DNA from: CAVQGZ01 sp942491665
GTDB lineage: Bacteria > Actinomycetota > Actinomycetes > Jiangellales > Jiangellaceae
Length of the DNA: 64,000 bases
NCBI GenBank assembly: GCA_942491665.1
Contig: CALOBR010000016.1
Location: 186,001 to 250,000, forward strand
Reading direction: 5' to 3'
Positions 34,447 to 42,311 of this stretch are shown here, in pieces. The notes beneath the pieces were generated by a model. That model had not been told where the DNA came from. It saw only the letters and a list, made by a program, of their open reading frames with translations, and searched no databases. Within the stretch, counting starts at the first letter, position 1, and every line of letters begins with the position of its first letter. The position numbers were made by a program, and so were the translations under genes.

Positions 34447-36108
34447 ATGATGATTCTCGGGGCAGTCATCGTCGTCCTCACTCTGGTGGCGATGGCCTCG
34501 GGAAAGGTGCCCCCGGTGCTTGCCCTGGGCACCGGCTTGGCCGTGGCGGGGCTCAGCGGCATGACGCCGACCAGCGACCTCTTCGCGGGCCTGAGCAACG
34601 GGGGCGTCATCACCGTGGCCGCCATGCTCGTGATCGCGAAGGGCATTGTCGCGACCGGTGTGGTGTCCCGGGTGACGTGGCGGCTGCTGTCGAGCGTAAC
34701 GACGGCGGGCGAGGCGTTGCGGCGGCTCATGGTTCCGATCGGACTGGGCTCCGCGCTGATGAACACCACGCCCATCGTCGCGATGCTCATCCCGGCGACG
34801 AAAGAGCTCGAGCAGACGCGACGCGTCCCGTCTCGGGAGGTGCTGCTGCCCATCGCACACATCACCACGTTGGCCGGCTCGGTGACCCTCATCGGCACCA
34901 GCTCCAACCTTCTCATCGCCGGCATTGCCGGCACCGACGGCGTCGAGGTGTCGATGCTGTCGTTCGCGCCGGTGGCGCTGCCCGTCGCACTTGTCGGATG
35001 GGCCGTCATCTACGTCACGGCACCTCGCGTGCTGGGTGGTGCGACGACGACGGAGAAGCCGCCCAAGCTCTGGCGCGTGGAGATCCCGGTTGCCGCCAGC
35101 GCGAACGCTCTCGGCCGACGTGCTGGTGATCTCGGAGTCGAGCGCACCCAGGACTATCGGCTGGTAGGCATCGAACGGTGGGGCGAGATCGTCGACCCGA
35201 ACATGGCCATCGAGGTTGAGGACGTGCTCATCTTCTCTGCCACCGAGGACGGCGTTCGGGCGCTGTGGAAGAGCCCTCGGTTCGGGCTGTCCCCGGACCG
35301 GCTGTACGAGGTGACAGTCGCAACCGGCGAGCACGGCACCTTGCACGACCTCGAGGACGACGGCGACATCGTTGTTGTGGCAGCACAGACCGCCAAACCG
35401 CTGCGCGAGACGCCTGCCGTCCCGGGCGAGACCTGCTTCGTGACCGGGGCCGACCCCGAGGTTCTGCGCGGGCACGATCACGTGGCCCTGTGGCAGGACG
35501 CGGCCAGCCGCGCGCCTCAGCCCGCCAAGACCAACGTCGCACTGGCGATCTTGGCCGGCGTCATTCTGCTCGCATCGTTCGGCGTGGTACCGGTCGAGCT
35601 GGCTGCGTTCACTGGCGCGTTGCTCATGGTGCTGGCGCGGGTGATCACCCCGACCTCAGCGGTGCGAGCTCTCGACTGGAACGTGCTGTTCATTCTCGCC
35701 GGGTCGGTCGGGCTCGGGAACGTCGTGGTGAGCAGTGGCCTGGCCAACGAGATCGCCGACGCCATTCGATATCTGTCAGCCGGGAGCGTGCTGCTCGTCG
35801 TGATCGTGTTCGTCCTCACGACGGCCGTGATGACGAACCTGGTCACCAACGCAGCGACGGCGTCCATCCTCACCCCGGTCGCCATCGTGATCGCGACGGA
35901 GCTCGACCTCGACCCGGTGATGCTGCTGGCACTCATCGGCACGTGCATCTCTTTCACCCTGATCAACCCGTTCAGCCACCAGTCGAACCTCATGGTGATG
36001 GGCCCGGGGGGCTACTCCGGGGCTACCTTCGCCCGCTTCGGTGCACCCATCCTCGCCGTCTGCGTCGTCACCGCGGTCGCGGTGGGCTATCTGCTGCTCG
36101 CTCGGTGA
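34447..36108 (+). CDS. SLC13/DASS-family anion transporter with RCK_C domains
   Basis: 553 aa. Two membrane halves (about 1-200 and 360-553) flank a cytosolic region (about 210-345) resembling two TrkA-C/RCK_C modules (YRLVGIERWGEIVDPNM, VEDVLIFSATEDGVRAL). The membrane halves carry the DASS S-N-T/helix-hairpin motifs TLIGTSSNLLIAG and NPFSHQSNLMVMGPGGY and a mid-membrane MNTTPIVAML. The family moves sulfate, phosphate or dicarboxylates with Na+. GAGGAG lies 7 nt before ATG 34447. A PHO-box-like repeat upstream favours phosphate-related use. Confidence 0.85.
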   Translation: MMILGAVIVVLTLVAMASGKVPPVLALGTGLAVAGLSGMTPTSDLFAGLSNGGVITVAAMLVIAKGIVATGVVSRVTWRLLSSVTTAGEALRRLMVPIGLGSALMNTTPIVAMLIPATKELEQTRRVPSREVLLPIAHITTLAGSVTLIGTSSNLLIAGIAGTDGVEVSMLSFAPVALPVALVGWAVIYVTAPRVLGGATTTEKPPKLWRVEIPVAASANALGRRAGDLGVERTQDYRLVGIERWGEIVDPNMAIEVEDVLIFSATEDGVRALWKSPRFGLSPDRLYEVTVATGEHGTLHDLEDDGDIVVVAAQTAKPLRETPAVPGETCFVTGADPEVLRGHDHVALWQDAASRAPQPAKTNVALAILAGVILLASFGVVPVELAAFTGALLMVLARVITPTSAVRALDWNVLFILAGSVGLGNVVVSSGLANEIADAIRYLSAGSVLLVVIVFVLTTAVMTNLVTNAATASILTPVAIVIATELDLDPVMLLALIGTCISFTLINPFSHQSNLMVMGPGGYSGATFARFGAPILAVCVVTAVAVGYLLLAR

Positions 36109-36126
36109 GCCTGCTTCGATGGAGCC

Positions 36127-36960
36127 ATGAACGCTGACGTCGATGCCGCACTGGGGGACGCCGCGGAGTACGTGCGCGTGGCGACCACCGACTCCGTCGC
36201 CACCGTCGAGGTGCACCGCCCGGCCAAGCACAACGCGATCTCCTATGCGATGTGGCACGCGTTCGGCCGCTTGATGCCGGTCTTGGCCGATGACGACGAC
36301 GTCGACGTGGTCGTCATGCGTGGGACACCCGGGGGACCGTTCAGTGCCGGAGCGGACATCGCGGAGTTCAAGACGTTGCGCGCCGACCCGTCGGGAGCAC
36401 GTCGCTACGGGGAGGCCGTCGAGGCGGGGGAGCAGGCCATCATCCGCTTTCCCAAGCCCACCGTCGCCCTGGTCGAGGGCTTCGCGATCGGTGGGGGTAC
36501 GCAGCTCTCCGTGGCGTGTGACCTGCGGGTCTGCGGCGAGTCGTCCCGCTTCGGCGTCACTCCGGCCAAGCTCGGCATCATCTACGCGCTGCCGTCCACG
36601 GCTCGGCTGGTCGAGACGGTGGGCTCGGCGTGGGCGCGCTGGATCCTGCTCACCGGCGAGCTGCTCTCCGCCGAGGTCGCGCTACGCATCGGGCTGGTGC
36701 ACGACGTGGTGGCTGACGATGCGGTTGCCGATCGGGCGTACGCCGTGGCGGCCACGCTCGCCTCGCGCGCGCAGGTGTCGCTGCGGGGCGGCAAGCAGAT
36801 GATCGACCGAGCGGTCGCCGCGCGCACGGACGAGGACGACGAGGTGCTCTCGATCTACCAGCAGTCGTGGACGAGCGCGGAGTACGCCGAAGGCGTGGCT
36901 GCCTTTCTGGAGAAGCGTCCGCCGGACTTCCACGCCGCCCGCGCCCGCCACCAGACCTGA
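36127..36960 (+). CDS. Enoyl-CoA hydratase/isomerase family protein
   Basis: 277 aa crotonase. CoA-binding N-terminal VEVHRPAKHNAISYAM, oxyanion segment GPFSAGADIAEFKTL (about 72-86) and FAIGGGTQLSVACDLRV (about 119-135), with FGVTPAKLGIIY, in which the usual catalytic Glu of P-E is Ala-Lys, so hydratase activity may be altered. 18 nt after the transporter. Opposite in orientation to the second crotonase ending 8 nt away. Confidence 0.85.
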   Translation: MNADVDAALGDAAEYVRVATTDSVATVEVHRPAKHNAISYAMWHAFGRLMPVLADDDDVDVVVMRGTPGGPFSAGADIAEFKTLRADPSGARRYGEAVEAGEQAIIRFPKPTVALVEGFAIGGGTQLSVACDLRVCGESSRFGVTPAKLGIIYALPSTARLVETVGSAWARWILLTGELLSAEVALRIGLVHDVVADDAVADRAYAVAATLASRAQVSLRGGKQMIDRAVAARTDEDDEVLSIYQQSWTSAEYAEGVAAFLEKRPPDFHAARARHQT

Positions 36961-36967
36961 GGGGTCC

Positions 36968-37735
36968 TCAGCCCTGCGGCGCGTCGAAGTTGGGCGCGCG
37001 CTTCTGCATGAACGCCGTCACGGCTTCGACGAACTCCGGCGACTGCAGGCGCTCCTTGAAGAGCACCAGCTCGGTGCCGATGCGGGCGTCGAGCCCGGTC
37101 GTGTCGTCGCGAAGCAGTCTCTTCGTCAGGCGCACAGCGGCCGGTGGTTGACCTGCGACGCCGTCGGTGAACTCCCGCGCCGCGCGCACCTGCTCGCCGA
37201 CCGGGACGACGCGGCTCACCAGCCCGAGCCCGAGGGCGCGCTCGGCGTCCAGCTTCTCCCCAGTCAGCAGGATCTGCGCTGCCTGCAGGTAGCCGGTGAC
37301 CCGCGGCAGCAGCAGTGAGCTGCCGGCCTCGGGCACCAGTGCCATGTTGACGAACGGGAACTGGAGCACCGCGTCGTGGGCGGCCACTACGTGCTCGCAG
37401 TGCAGCAGCATGGTCGCACCGATGCCTACTGCCGGGCCCTGCACGGCTGCCACCAACGGCACCGACGCCGAGGAGAGAGCCCGCAGAAACCGCAGGACCG
37501 GCGGCTCGTCGTCCATCGACCCGGCCAAGAAGTCCTGCAGGTCGTTGCCCGCGCTGAAGGCCGAGCCGGCCCCGCTGATCAGAACGCTGCGCACCGAGAC
37601 GTCAGCCTCGGCCTGCTCGACGGCGTCGGCCATTGCTGCGTACATGTCCGAGGTGAGGGCGTTCTTCTTGTCTGGCCTGTTCAGCTCGATCTCGACGGTG
37701 GTGTCATGACGAGCGACGGTGACGAGGTCGGTCAT
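36968..37735 (-). CDS. Enoyl-CoA hydratase/isomerase family protein
   Basis: 255 aa crotonase. IELNRPDKKNALTSDMY (about 17-33), oxyanion AGSAFSAGNDLQDFL, AVQGPAVGIGATMLLHCEHV, and FPFVNMALVPEAGSSLLLPR with the Glu typical of enoyl-CoA isomerases. Second crotonase within 1.6 kb but not a recent duplicate. Lies 9 nt downstream of the SDR gene, so co-transcribed with it. Confidence 0.88.
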   Translation of the reverse strand: MTDLVTVARHDTTVEIELNRPDKKNALTSDMYAAMADAVEQAEADVSVRSVLISGAGSAFSAGNDLQDFLAGSMDDEPPVLRFLRALSSASVPLVAAVQGPAVGIGATMLLHCEHVVAAHDAVLQFPFVNMALVPEAGSSLLLPRVTGYLQAAQILLTGEKLDAERALGLGLVSRVVPVGEQVRAAREFTDGVAGQPPAAVRLTKRLLRDDTTGLDARIGTELVLFKERLQSPEFVEAVTAFMQKRAPNFDAPQG

Positions 37736-37744
37736 GCCGCGACC

Positions 37745-38623
37745 CTACTTCTGAGCTGCGAACGCGTTGGTGACCCCGTCGGCGTACCGCTCGGCGATCT
37801 CGTCGGGCACGAAAAAGTCCATCAATGGCTTCTTGCCGCTGGCCGGCCCGTACACGCTGAAGTCGGTGACGCCCTCGTCGCGCAGCACCTGCTCGTCGAT
37901 GAAGAAGTTGCCGGTGCACTCCCGCGACGGGCGGGTGACGATCGCGTAGGCGGCATCCGCCAGCACCTCCGGCGTGCGGCTGACCGCCGCCATCTCGTCA
38001 CCGCCGAGCACGTTGCGTACGGCCGCGGTGTCGACCGTGGTGAGCGGCCACAGGGAGTTGACTGCGACACCCTGCTCGGCGAACTCCGCCGACATGCCCA
38101 ACGTGCACATGCTCATGCCCATCTTCGCCATCGTGTACGCGGTGTGGCCGGCGAACCACTTGGCGGCCATGTCGAGCGGGGGAGCCATGTTGAGGATGTG
38201 CGCGTTGTCGGCCTTCAGCAGATGCGGCAGGCACGTCTTCGACACCAGGAAGGTTCCGCGCGCGTTCACCTGGTTCATCAGGTCGTAGCGCTTCATCTCG
38301 GTCTGCAGCGTGCCGGTGATGCTGATGGCGCTGGCGTTGTTGACGCACACGTCGATGCCGCCGAACTCCTCCACCGTGCGGGCCACGGCCGCGATCACCT
38401 GCTGCTCGTCGCGGATGTCGCACTGCACACCAAGTGCCTGCCCGCCGGCCTCGCGGATCTCCTCCGCAGCGGTGGACAGCGTGCCGGGCAGCTTCGGGTG
38501 CGGGTCGACGGTCTTGGCCGCGACCGCCACGTTCGCGCCGTCGCGGGCGGCCCGCTTGGCGATCGCCAGGCCGATGCCACGGGTGGCGCCGGTGATGAAG
38601 AGGGTCTTTCCAGCCAGGGACAT
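37745..38623 (-). CDS. SDR family oxidoreductase (HSDL2-like)
   Basis: 292 aa. Cofactor motif TGATRGIGLAIAK (about 10-22), NNASAIS (about 92-98), and Y-x3-K in AYTMAKMGMS (about 168-177); the Ser of the triad is replaced in LNMAPPLDMAAKWF, as in the HSDL2-like subgroup. PHPKLPGTL after the second strand is also a subgroup mark. GAGGAG precedes ATG 38623. Divergent from PadR across an inverted repeat, so probably repressed by it; operon continues into the crotonase. Confidence 0.88.
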   Translation of the reverse strand: MSLAGKTLFITGATRGIGLAIAKRAARDGANVAVAAKTVDPHPKLPGTLSTAAEEIREAGGQALGVQCDIRDEQQVIAAVARTVEEFGGIDVCVNNASAISITGTLQTEMKRYDLMNQVNARGTFLVSKTCLPHLLKADNAHILNMAPPLDMAAKWFAGHTAYTMAKMGMSMCTLGMSAEFAEQGVAVNSLWPLTTVDTAAVRNVLGGDEMAAVSRTPEVLADAAYAIVTRPSRECTGNFFIDEQVLRDEGVTDFSVYGPASGKKPLMDFFVPDEIAERYADGVTNAFAAQK

Positions 38624-38658
38624 CCATACTCCTCGTTCGTGGTGGTCGACGCAGGCTA

Positions 38659-38678
38659 ATATGCGTATGAGCGCATAT
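38659..38678. promoter_or_regulatory. PadR operator candidate (perfect inverted repeat)
   Basis: ATATGCG (38659-38665) and CGCATAT (38672-38678) form a perfect 7-bp inverted repeat with a 6-nt spacer, in the 67-bp gap between the divergent SDR and PadR genes. A-T richness here contrasts with the GC-rich surroundings. It sits 12 nt before the PadR start, placed to block both promoters. Confidence 0.6.
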
Positions 38679-38690
38679 GCAAGGAGTGTC

Positions 38691-39251
38691 ATGTCTCTGT
38701 CCGAGGCCATCCTGGTCTGCCTGGCCGACGAGCCGCTGACCGGCTATGACCTTGCCAAGACGTTCAACGAGACCATCGGCTTCTTCTGGCGCGCCGACCA
38801 CCAGCAGATCTACCGGGCGCTGCGCCTGCTCAAGGACGCCGGTCTGGTCACCGACGAGCTCGTGGTCCAGCAGGGCCGGCCCAACAAGAAGGTCTACTCG
38901 ATCACACCGGCCGGACGTGATCGCCTGATGACGTGGTCACAGGAGAGCGGGCCGCCCGCCTCGGTGAAGGACGACATGATGGTCAAGCTCTACGGGCTCG
39001 AGCATCTCGACGTGGATGCCATGCGCGACCAGGTGGCCGAGCGGTTGACCCACCACCGGGCCCGTCTCGCCCTGTACGAGCGCATCGAGGCCGCGTCGTT
39101 CACCGACGTCGACCCAGCCGACCCGACACAGGTGGGACGGTCGCTGGGACTTCAGCTCGGCCTCGCCTATGAGCGCGTCTGGATCGACTGGTGCCACGAT
39201 GCACTCGCCTCCCTCGACCAGATCACGGCAGGCTCGCCGCATGACCTCTGA
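38691..39251 (+). CDS. PadR family transcriptional regulator
   Basis: 186 aa. Winged-helix N-terminus LSEAILVCLADEPLTGYDLA, with DHQQIYRALRLLKDAGLV and the wing QGRPNKKVYSITPAGRDRL (about 62-80), then a C-terminal helical PadR_C domain (Vir_act_alpha_C type, about 95-180). AAGGAG lies 6 nt before ATG 38691. It overlaps the methyltransferase start by 11 nt. Confidence 0.92.
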   Translation: MSLSEAILVCLADEPLTGYDLAKTFNETIGFFWRADHQQIYRALRLLKDAGLVTDELVVQQGRPNKKVYSITPAGRDRLMTWSQESGPPASVKDDMMVKLYGLEHLDVDAMRDQVAERLTHHRARLALYERIEAASFTDVDPADPTQVGRSLGLQLGLAYERVWIDWCHDALASLDQITAGSPHDL

Positions 39252-40002
39252 GCACGAGCTTGCGCAGAACCGAGACCTCTGGGCGGTCGTCAACAGCCAG
39301 CACACCGACGATGCTGCCGACACGGTGTGGAACGCCGACGAGATCACCTGGGGACTGTTCTCGGTCCCTGAGACGTCCGTGCAGGCTCTCGGCGAGGTGC
39401 GCGGGCGCGACGTCGTCGAGCTGGGATGTGGCACCGCCTACTTCTCGGCCTGGCTCGCCCGACGTGGGGCGCATGTGGTCGGTGTCGACCTGAGTCCGCA
39501 CCAGCTCGCGACCGCACGCCGATGCCAGCAGCGGTACGGGCCGACCTTTCCGCTCGTCGAAGCCGACGCGACCGACGTGCCGCTGCCGTCGAGCTCGTTC
39601 GACCTCGTCGTGAGCGAGTACGGGGCGAGTGCGTGGTGCGACCCGGCGCTCTGGCTCGCCGAGGCGGCGCGGCTGCTGCGACCAGGCGGGCGGCTGGTCT
39701 TCTTGGCCAACAGCGTGCTCGCGACGCTGACCGTGCCCGCTGACGGTGGGTTCGCCGGTGACCGCCTGCTCCGCGCGCAACGCGGCACGTACCGCATCGA
39801 GTGGCCCGGCGGGGGCACCGAGTACCACCCGGCGCACGGGGAATGGATCGCTCAGCTTCGTCATGCCGGGTTTGCGGTGCAGGCCCTGCACGAGCTCTAC
39901 GCCCCGGACTCGGCCGCCACTCCCGACTACTACGTCATTGCCACCGCCGACTGGGCGCGATCGTGGCCGGCCGAAGACCTGTGGGTGGCCTCGTCGACCT
40001 GA
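39241..40002 (+). CDS. Class I SAM-dependent methyltransferase
   Basis: 253 aa. Motif I VVELGCGTAYFSAWLA (about 58-73), motif II acidic GVDLSPHQL, post-motif EADATDVPLPSSSFDLVVS. N-terminal NRDLWAVVNSQHTDD is a common start for small-molecule methyltransferases of the Methyltransf_11 group. Starts within the PadR gene's last codons, so translationally coupled. Substrate unknown. Confidence 0.86.
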   Translation: MTSEHELAQNRDLWAVVNSQHTDDAADTVWNADEITWGLFSVPETSVQALGEVRGRDVVELGCGTAYFSAWLARRGAHVVGVDLSPHQLATARRCQQRYGPTFPLVEADATDVPLPSSSFDLVVSEYGASAWCDPALWLAEAARLLRPGGRLVFLANSVLATLTVPADGGFAGDRLLRAQRGTYRIEWPGGGTEYHPAHGEWIAQLRHAGFAVQALHELYAPDSAATPDYYVIATADWARSWPAEDLWVASST

Positions 40003-40059
40003 GGCGGGCTGTTGGCGCTCTGAGCGACAAGCGAACGGCAATTCAGTAGTCTGTGTTCC

Positions 40060-40162
40060 ACCGAGAGGGGAGTACCCCGCAAGTCCCGCGATCGTCAGCA
40101 CGGTGCCCCGGCACCCGGTGGCGGGGCCGGTCGCAGTAGCGGCCGAGGGAGAGACCTTGAGG
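40060..40162 (+). ncRNA. Candidate yybP-ykoY (manganese) riboswitch
   Basis: Three conserved blocks of the yybP-ykoY family occur in order and spacing: AGGGGAGTACCCC (40066-40078), ATCGTCAGCACGG (40091-40103) and GAGAGACCTT (40149-40158). P1 pairs GAGG (40065-40068 region) with CCTT; the intervening GC-rich segment (GGTGCCCCGGCACC and GGCGGGGCC) supplies the second stem. A promoter-like GCGACA-17 nt-TAGTCT (40024-40052) precedes it. Family members bind Mn2+ and usually lead TerC, MntP or P-type pumps; here the next gene is a baeRF3-type protein. Matched by recall, not by covariance search. Confidence 0.65.
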
Positions 40163-40194
40163 CGATGTCCATGACGACGCCTCGAGGAGGCCGT

Positions 40195-41259
40195 ATGCAC
40201 CAGACCCTTGTCCGCCCGCACCCGCTCGACACGGCCACCGTTCTGCACCTGCAGTCGTCGCGCGGCTATCCCTGCATCTCGTTGCTGCTTCCTACGACGC
40301 CGGGCCAGCGGCTCGACGCTGCCGACCGGGCGGCGCTGGAGGAGCTGGCGGCGCAGGCGCGTCGGCGCGTGCGTGAGGAGTCGCCGGCGGCTGGTGAGGC
40401 GGCGCTCGCTCGCCTGGACGACGCGGTCACCGCTGTGATCGAAAGGCCTGTGCAGGCCGCCCTGGCGCTGTTCGTCAACGCCGACTCCGCCGAGGTGGTC
40501 GATCTTCCCGTGTCGGTGCAGCGGCGCTGCGTGGTCGACCCGACCTTCGCGACCCGCGACCTTGTGCGAGCCCTGCACCGCACCCCCCGGCACGTGCTGC
40601 TGCTGCTGGCGGCGAACGAAGCGCGACTGCTGGACGGGGCGCTCGGCAAGCTAGGTCCGGCAGCCTCGACAAGGTTCCCGATGGACGCGGCCGACACCGC
40701 TGGCGCCTCTGCACCGGACGCCTTTCTGCGTGCGGTCGACCGAGCGCTGGGAGCCTACCTGCGGGTCCACCCGGCCCCGGTGCTCGTCGCGGCAGCCGAG
40801 CCGACTCTGTCGGCGTTTCGTGGCATCTCGACGAACCTGTCCCGGCTGGCCGGCACCATCCCGGGCAACCACCTTCGCACGCCACTGCCCGACCTCGCCG
40901 CCCAAGTGCGCCTTCTGCTGGAGGGCTACCTGCTCAGCCGGGAGGCCGAGGCGATGAAGCTGCTCGCGACCCGCCGCGGCCAGAAGCGGGCCGCGCTCGG
41001 CATCGACGAGTGCTGGCGGGCGTCGCGCTGGGAGCGCCCGGAGATGCTCGCGGTCGAGGAGGGCTTCTTCTACCCGGCCTGGGTGAGCGACGACGGTGAC
41101 GAGCTCACGCCCACCGACAACCCGGCCGAGATGGGCGCCATCGACGATGTCGTGGACGAGCTGATCGAGGCGGTGCTCACCCGCGGTGGCTGGGTGGCGC
41201 TGGTGCAGGACGGCATCATCCCGGACGGGGCGAAGGTGGCCCTTACCCTGCGGCAGTGA
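40195..41259 (+). CDS. baeRF family 3-type protein
   Basis: 354 aa. Starts MHQTLVRPHPLDTATVLHLQ with SRGYPCISLLLPTTPG, followed by a VLLLLAANEARLLDG strand, VLVAAAEPTLSAFRGIS, and GNHLRTPLPDLAAQVRLLL, the arrangement of bacterial archaeo-eukaryotic release-factor-like (baeRF family 3) proteins, which share domains with eRF1/pelota and are thought to act on stalled or damaged ribosomes. AGGAGG lies 4 nt before ATG 40195; ATG 40171 (GAGG at 8 nt) is possible. Sits behind a candidate Mn2+ riboswitch, which is unexpected. Confidence 0.7.
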   Translation: MHQTLVRPHPLDTATVLHLQSSRGYPCISLLLPTTPGQRLDAADRAALEELAAQARRRVREESPAAGEAALARLDDAVTAVIERPVQAALALFVNADSAEVVDLPVSVQRRCVVDPTFATRDLVRALHRTPRHVLLLLAANEARLLDGALGKLGPAASTRFPMDAADTAGASAPDAFLRAVDRALGAYLRVHPAPVLVAAAEPTLSAFRGISTNLSRLAGTIPGNHLRTPLPDLAAQVRLLLEGYLLSREAEAMKLLATRRGQKRAALGIDECWRASRWERPEMLAVEEGFFYPAWVSDDGDELTPTDNPAEMGAIDDVVDELIEAVLTRGGWVALVQDGIIPDGAKVALTLRQ

Positions 41260-41635
41260 CCTCGGGCCGGTACGGGTGCGCCGCGGCACGCAGCATCGGC
41301 ACCTGAAGGGGCAGCCGGGCCCACACCGCCGCCTTGAGGGCGGGGTGTGCGTTCGAGCGCTGCGTCGCCACGGCATGCCACGCGTTGCCCGGCCAGACGA
41401 CGAGCAGGGTTGCCGTCGTCGCGGCCGGCGCCCAGTGAGCACCGCGCACCAGACCGACGGCGCAGACCAGCTCAGCCACCCCGGTGCCGATCGTCCAGGC
41501 GTCCGGCGCCGGGAGCGCCGGGGGGATCAGCGGACGAAAGACCCCAGGTCGCGCCAGGTGCACAGTGCCGCTGACGGCGAACGCTGCAGCCACCGCCTGT
41601 GCCCCAGGACGCAACGCAGACCATGCCATACCCAT
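41243..41635 (-). CDS. DoxX-like membrane protein
   Basis: 130 aa, four predicted membrane helices (about 10-28, 46-66, 70-90, 100-120). SGTVHLARPGVFRPLIPPAL and GTGVAELVCAVGLV are the DoxX/DoxX-like signature. Members influence redox or sulfur-oxidation membranes but most are uncharacterised. It overlaps the end of the baeRF gene by 17 nt in convergent orientation. Start at ATG 41635; ATG 41629 is equally possible. Confidence 0.75.
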   Translation of the reverse strand: MGMAWSALRPGAQAVAAAFAVSGTVHLARPGVFRPLIPPALPAPDAWTIGTGVAELVCAVGLVRGAHWAPAATTATLLVVWPGNAWHAVATQRSNAHPALKAAVWARLPLQVPMLRAAAHPYRPEVTAAG

Positions 41636-41721
41636 GGAAGAGATCCTGCCAGCCCTGCTTGGCAGTGCCCACCCGGAACTCCGCGGGCGTCGGCCGCGGC
41701 CAGGACGGATACTTCTTCTCG

Positions 41722-42303
41722 ATGAGCAGCCCCGATCGTCTCGACCGCACGCGTACCGCCGGCGACGTCGTGCGGCCTGTCTTGCTGCTGCTGGCGCTGA
41801 TGTGGGCAATCGAGATCGTGGACGCCCTGCTGCCGGTCGCGCTCGACCAGTACGGCATCCAAGGTCGCACGGCGTCGGGCCTGGTCGGGGTGGCGCTTGC
41901 CCCGCTGCTGCACGGCGGGTTCGGGCACCTGATGGCCAACACGGTGCCGTTCCTGGTGCTCGGTCTGCTCGTCGCTTGGCGAAGCCGCGACTTCTTCTGG
42001 GCAGTGCTCGCCGTGGTGGTCGTGCTCAGCGGTCTGGGCGTCTGGCTGCTCACCTCCCCGTCGACCGTCACCATCGGCGCCAGCTCGGTCGTGTTCGGCT
42101 TCGCGGCCTACCTCGTGACAGCCGGGGTGCTCACGCGGCACTGGCTCGACGTCGTCATCGCCGTGGGGGTCGTCGCCGTCTACGGCACGATGCTCAGCGG
42201 CGTGCTGCCATTCACCGTTCCCGACGGCGTCTCGTGGCTCGGGCACCTTCTCGGGGCTCTGGCCGGCGTCGCCGCCGCCTTCGCGTTCGCCCGACGGACG
42301 TAG
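41722..42303 (+). CDS. Rhomboid family intramembrane protease
   Basis: 193 aa, six predicted membrane helices. Motifs in order: HGGFGHLMANTVPFLVLG (helix 2), catalytic Ser in IGASSVVFGFAAYL (helix 4; GASS instead of GASG), and His in SWLGHLLGALAGVAAAF (helix 6). Rhomboids cut substrate helices inside the membrane. ATG 41722; RBS weak. Converges with the TrxR-like gene. Confidence 0.87.
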   Translation: MSSPDRLDRTRTAGDVVRPVLLLLALMWAIEIVDALLPVALDQYGIQGRTASGLVGVALAPLLHGGFGHLMANTVPFLVLGLLVAWRSRDFFWAVLAVVVVLSGLGVWLLTSPSTVTIGASSVVFGFAAYLVTAGVLTRHWLDVVIAVGVVAVYGTMLSGVLPFTVPDGVSWLGHLLGALAGVAAAFAFARRT

Positions 42304-42311
42304 GCCGCCGG

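Noticed and set aside
39223..40593. Minus-strand 456-codon frame opposite the methyltransferase and baeRF genes
   Set aside because: Shadow of two well-supported plus-strand genes and it would overlap the riboswitch-like leader.
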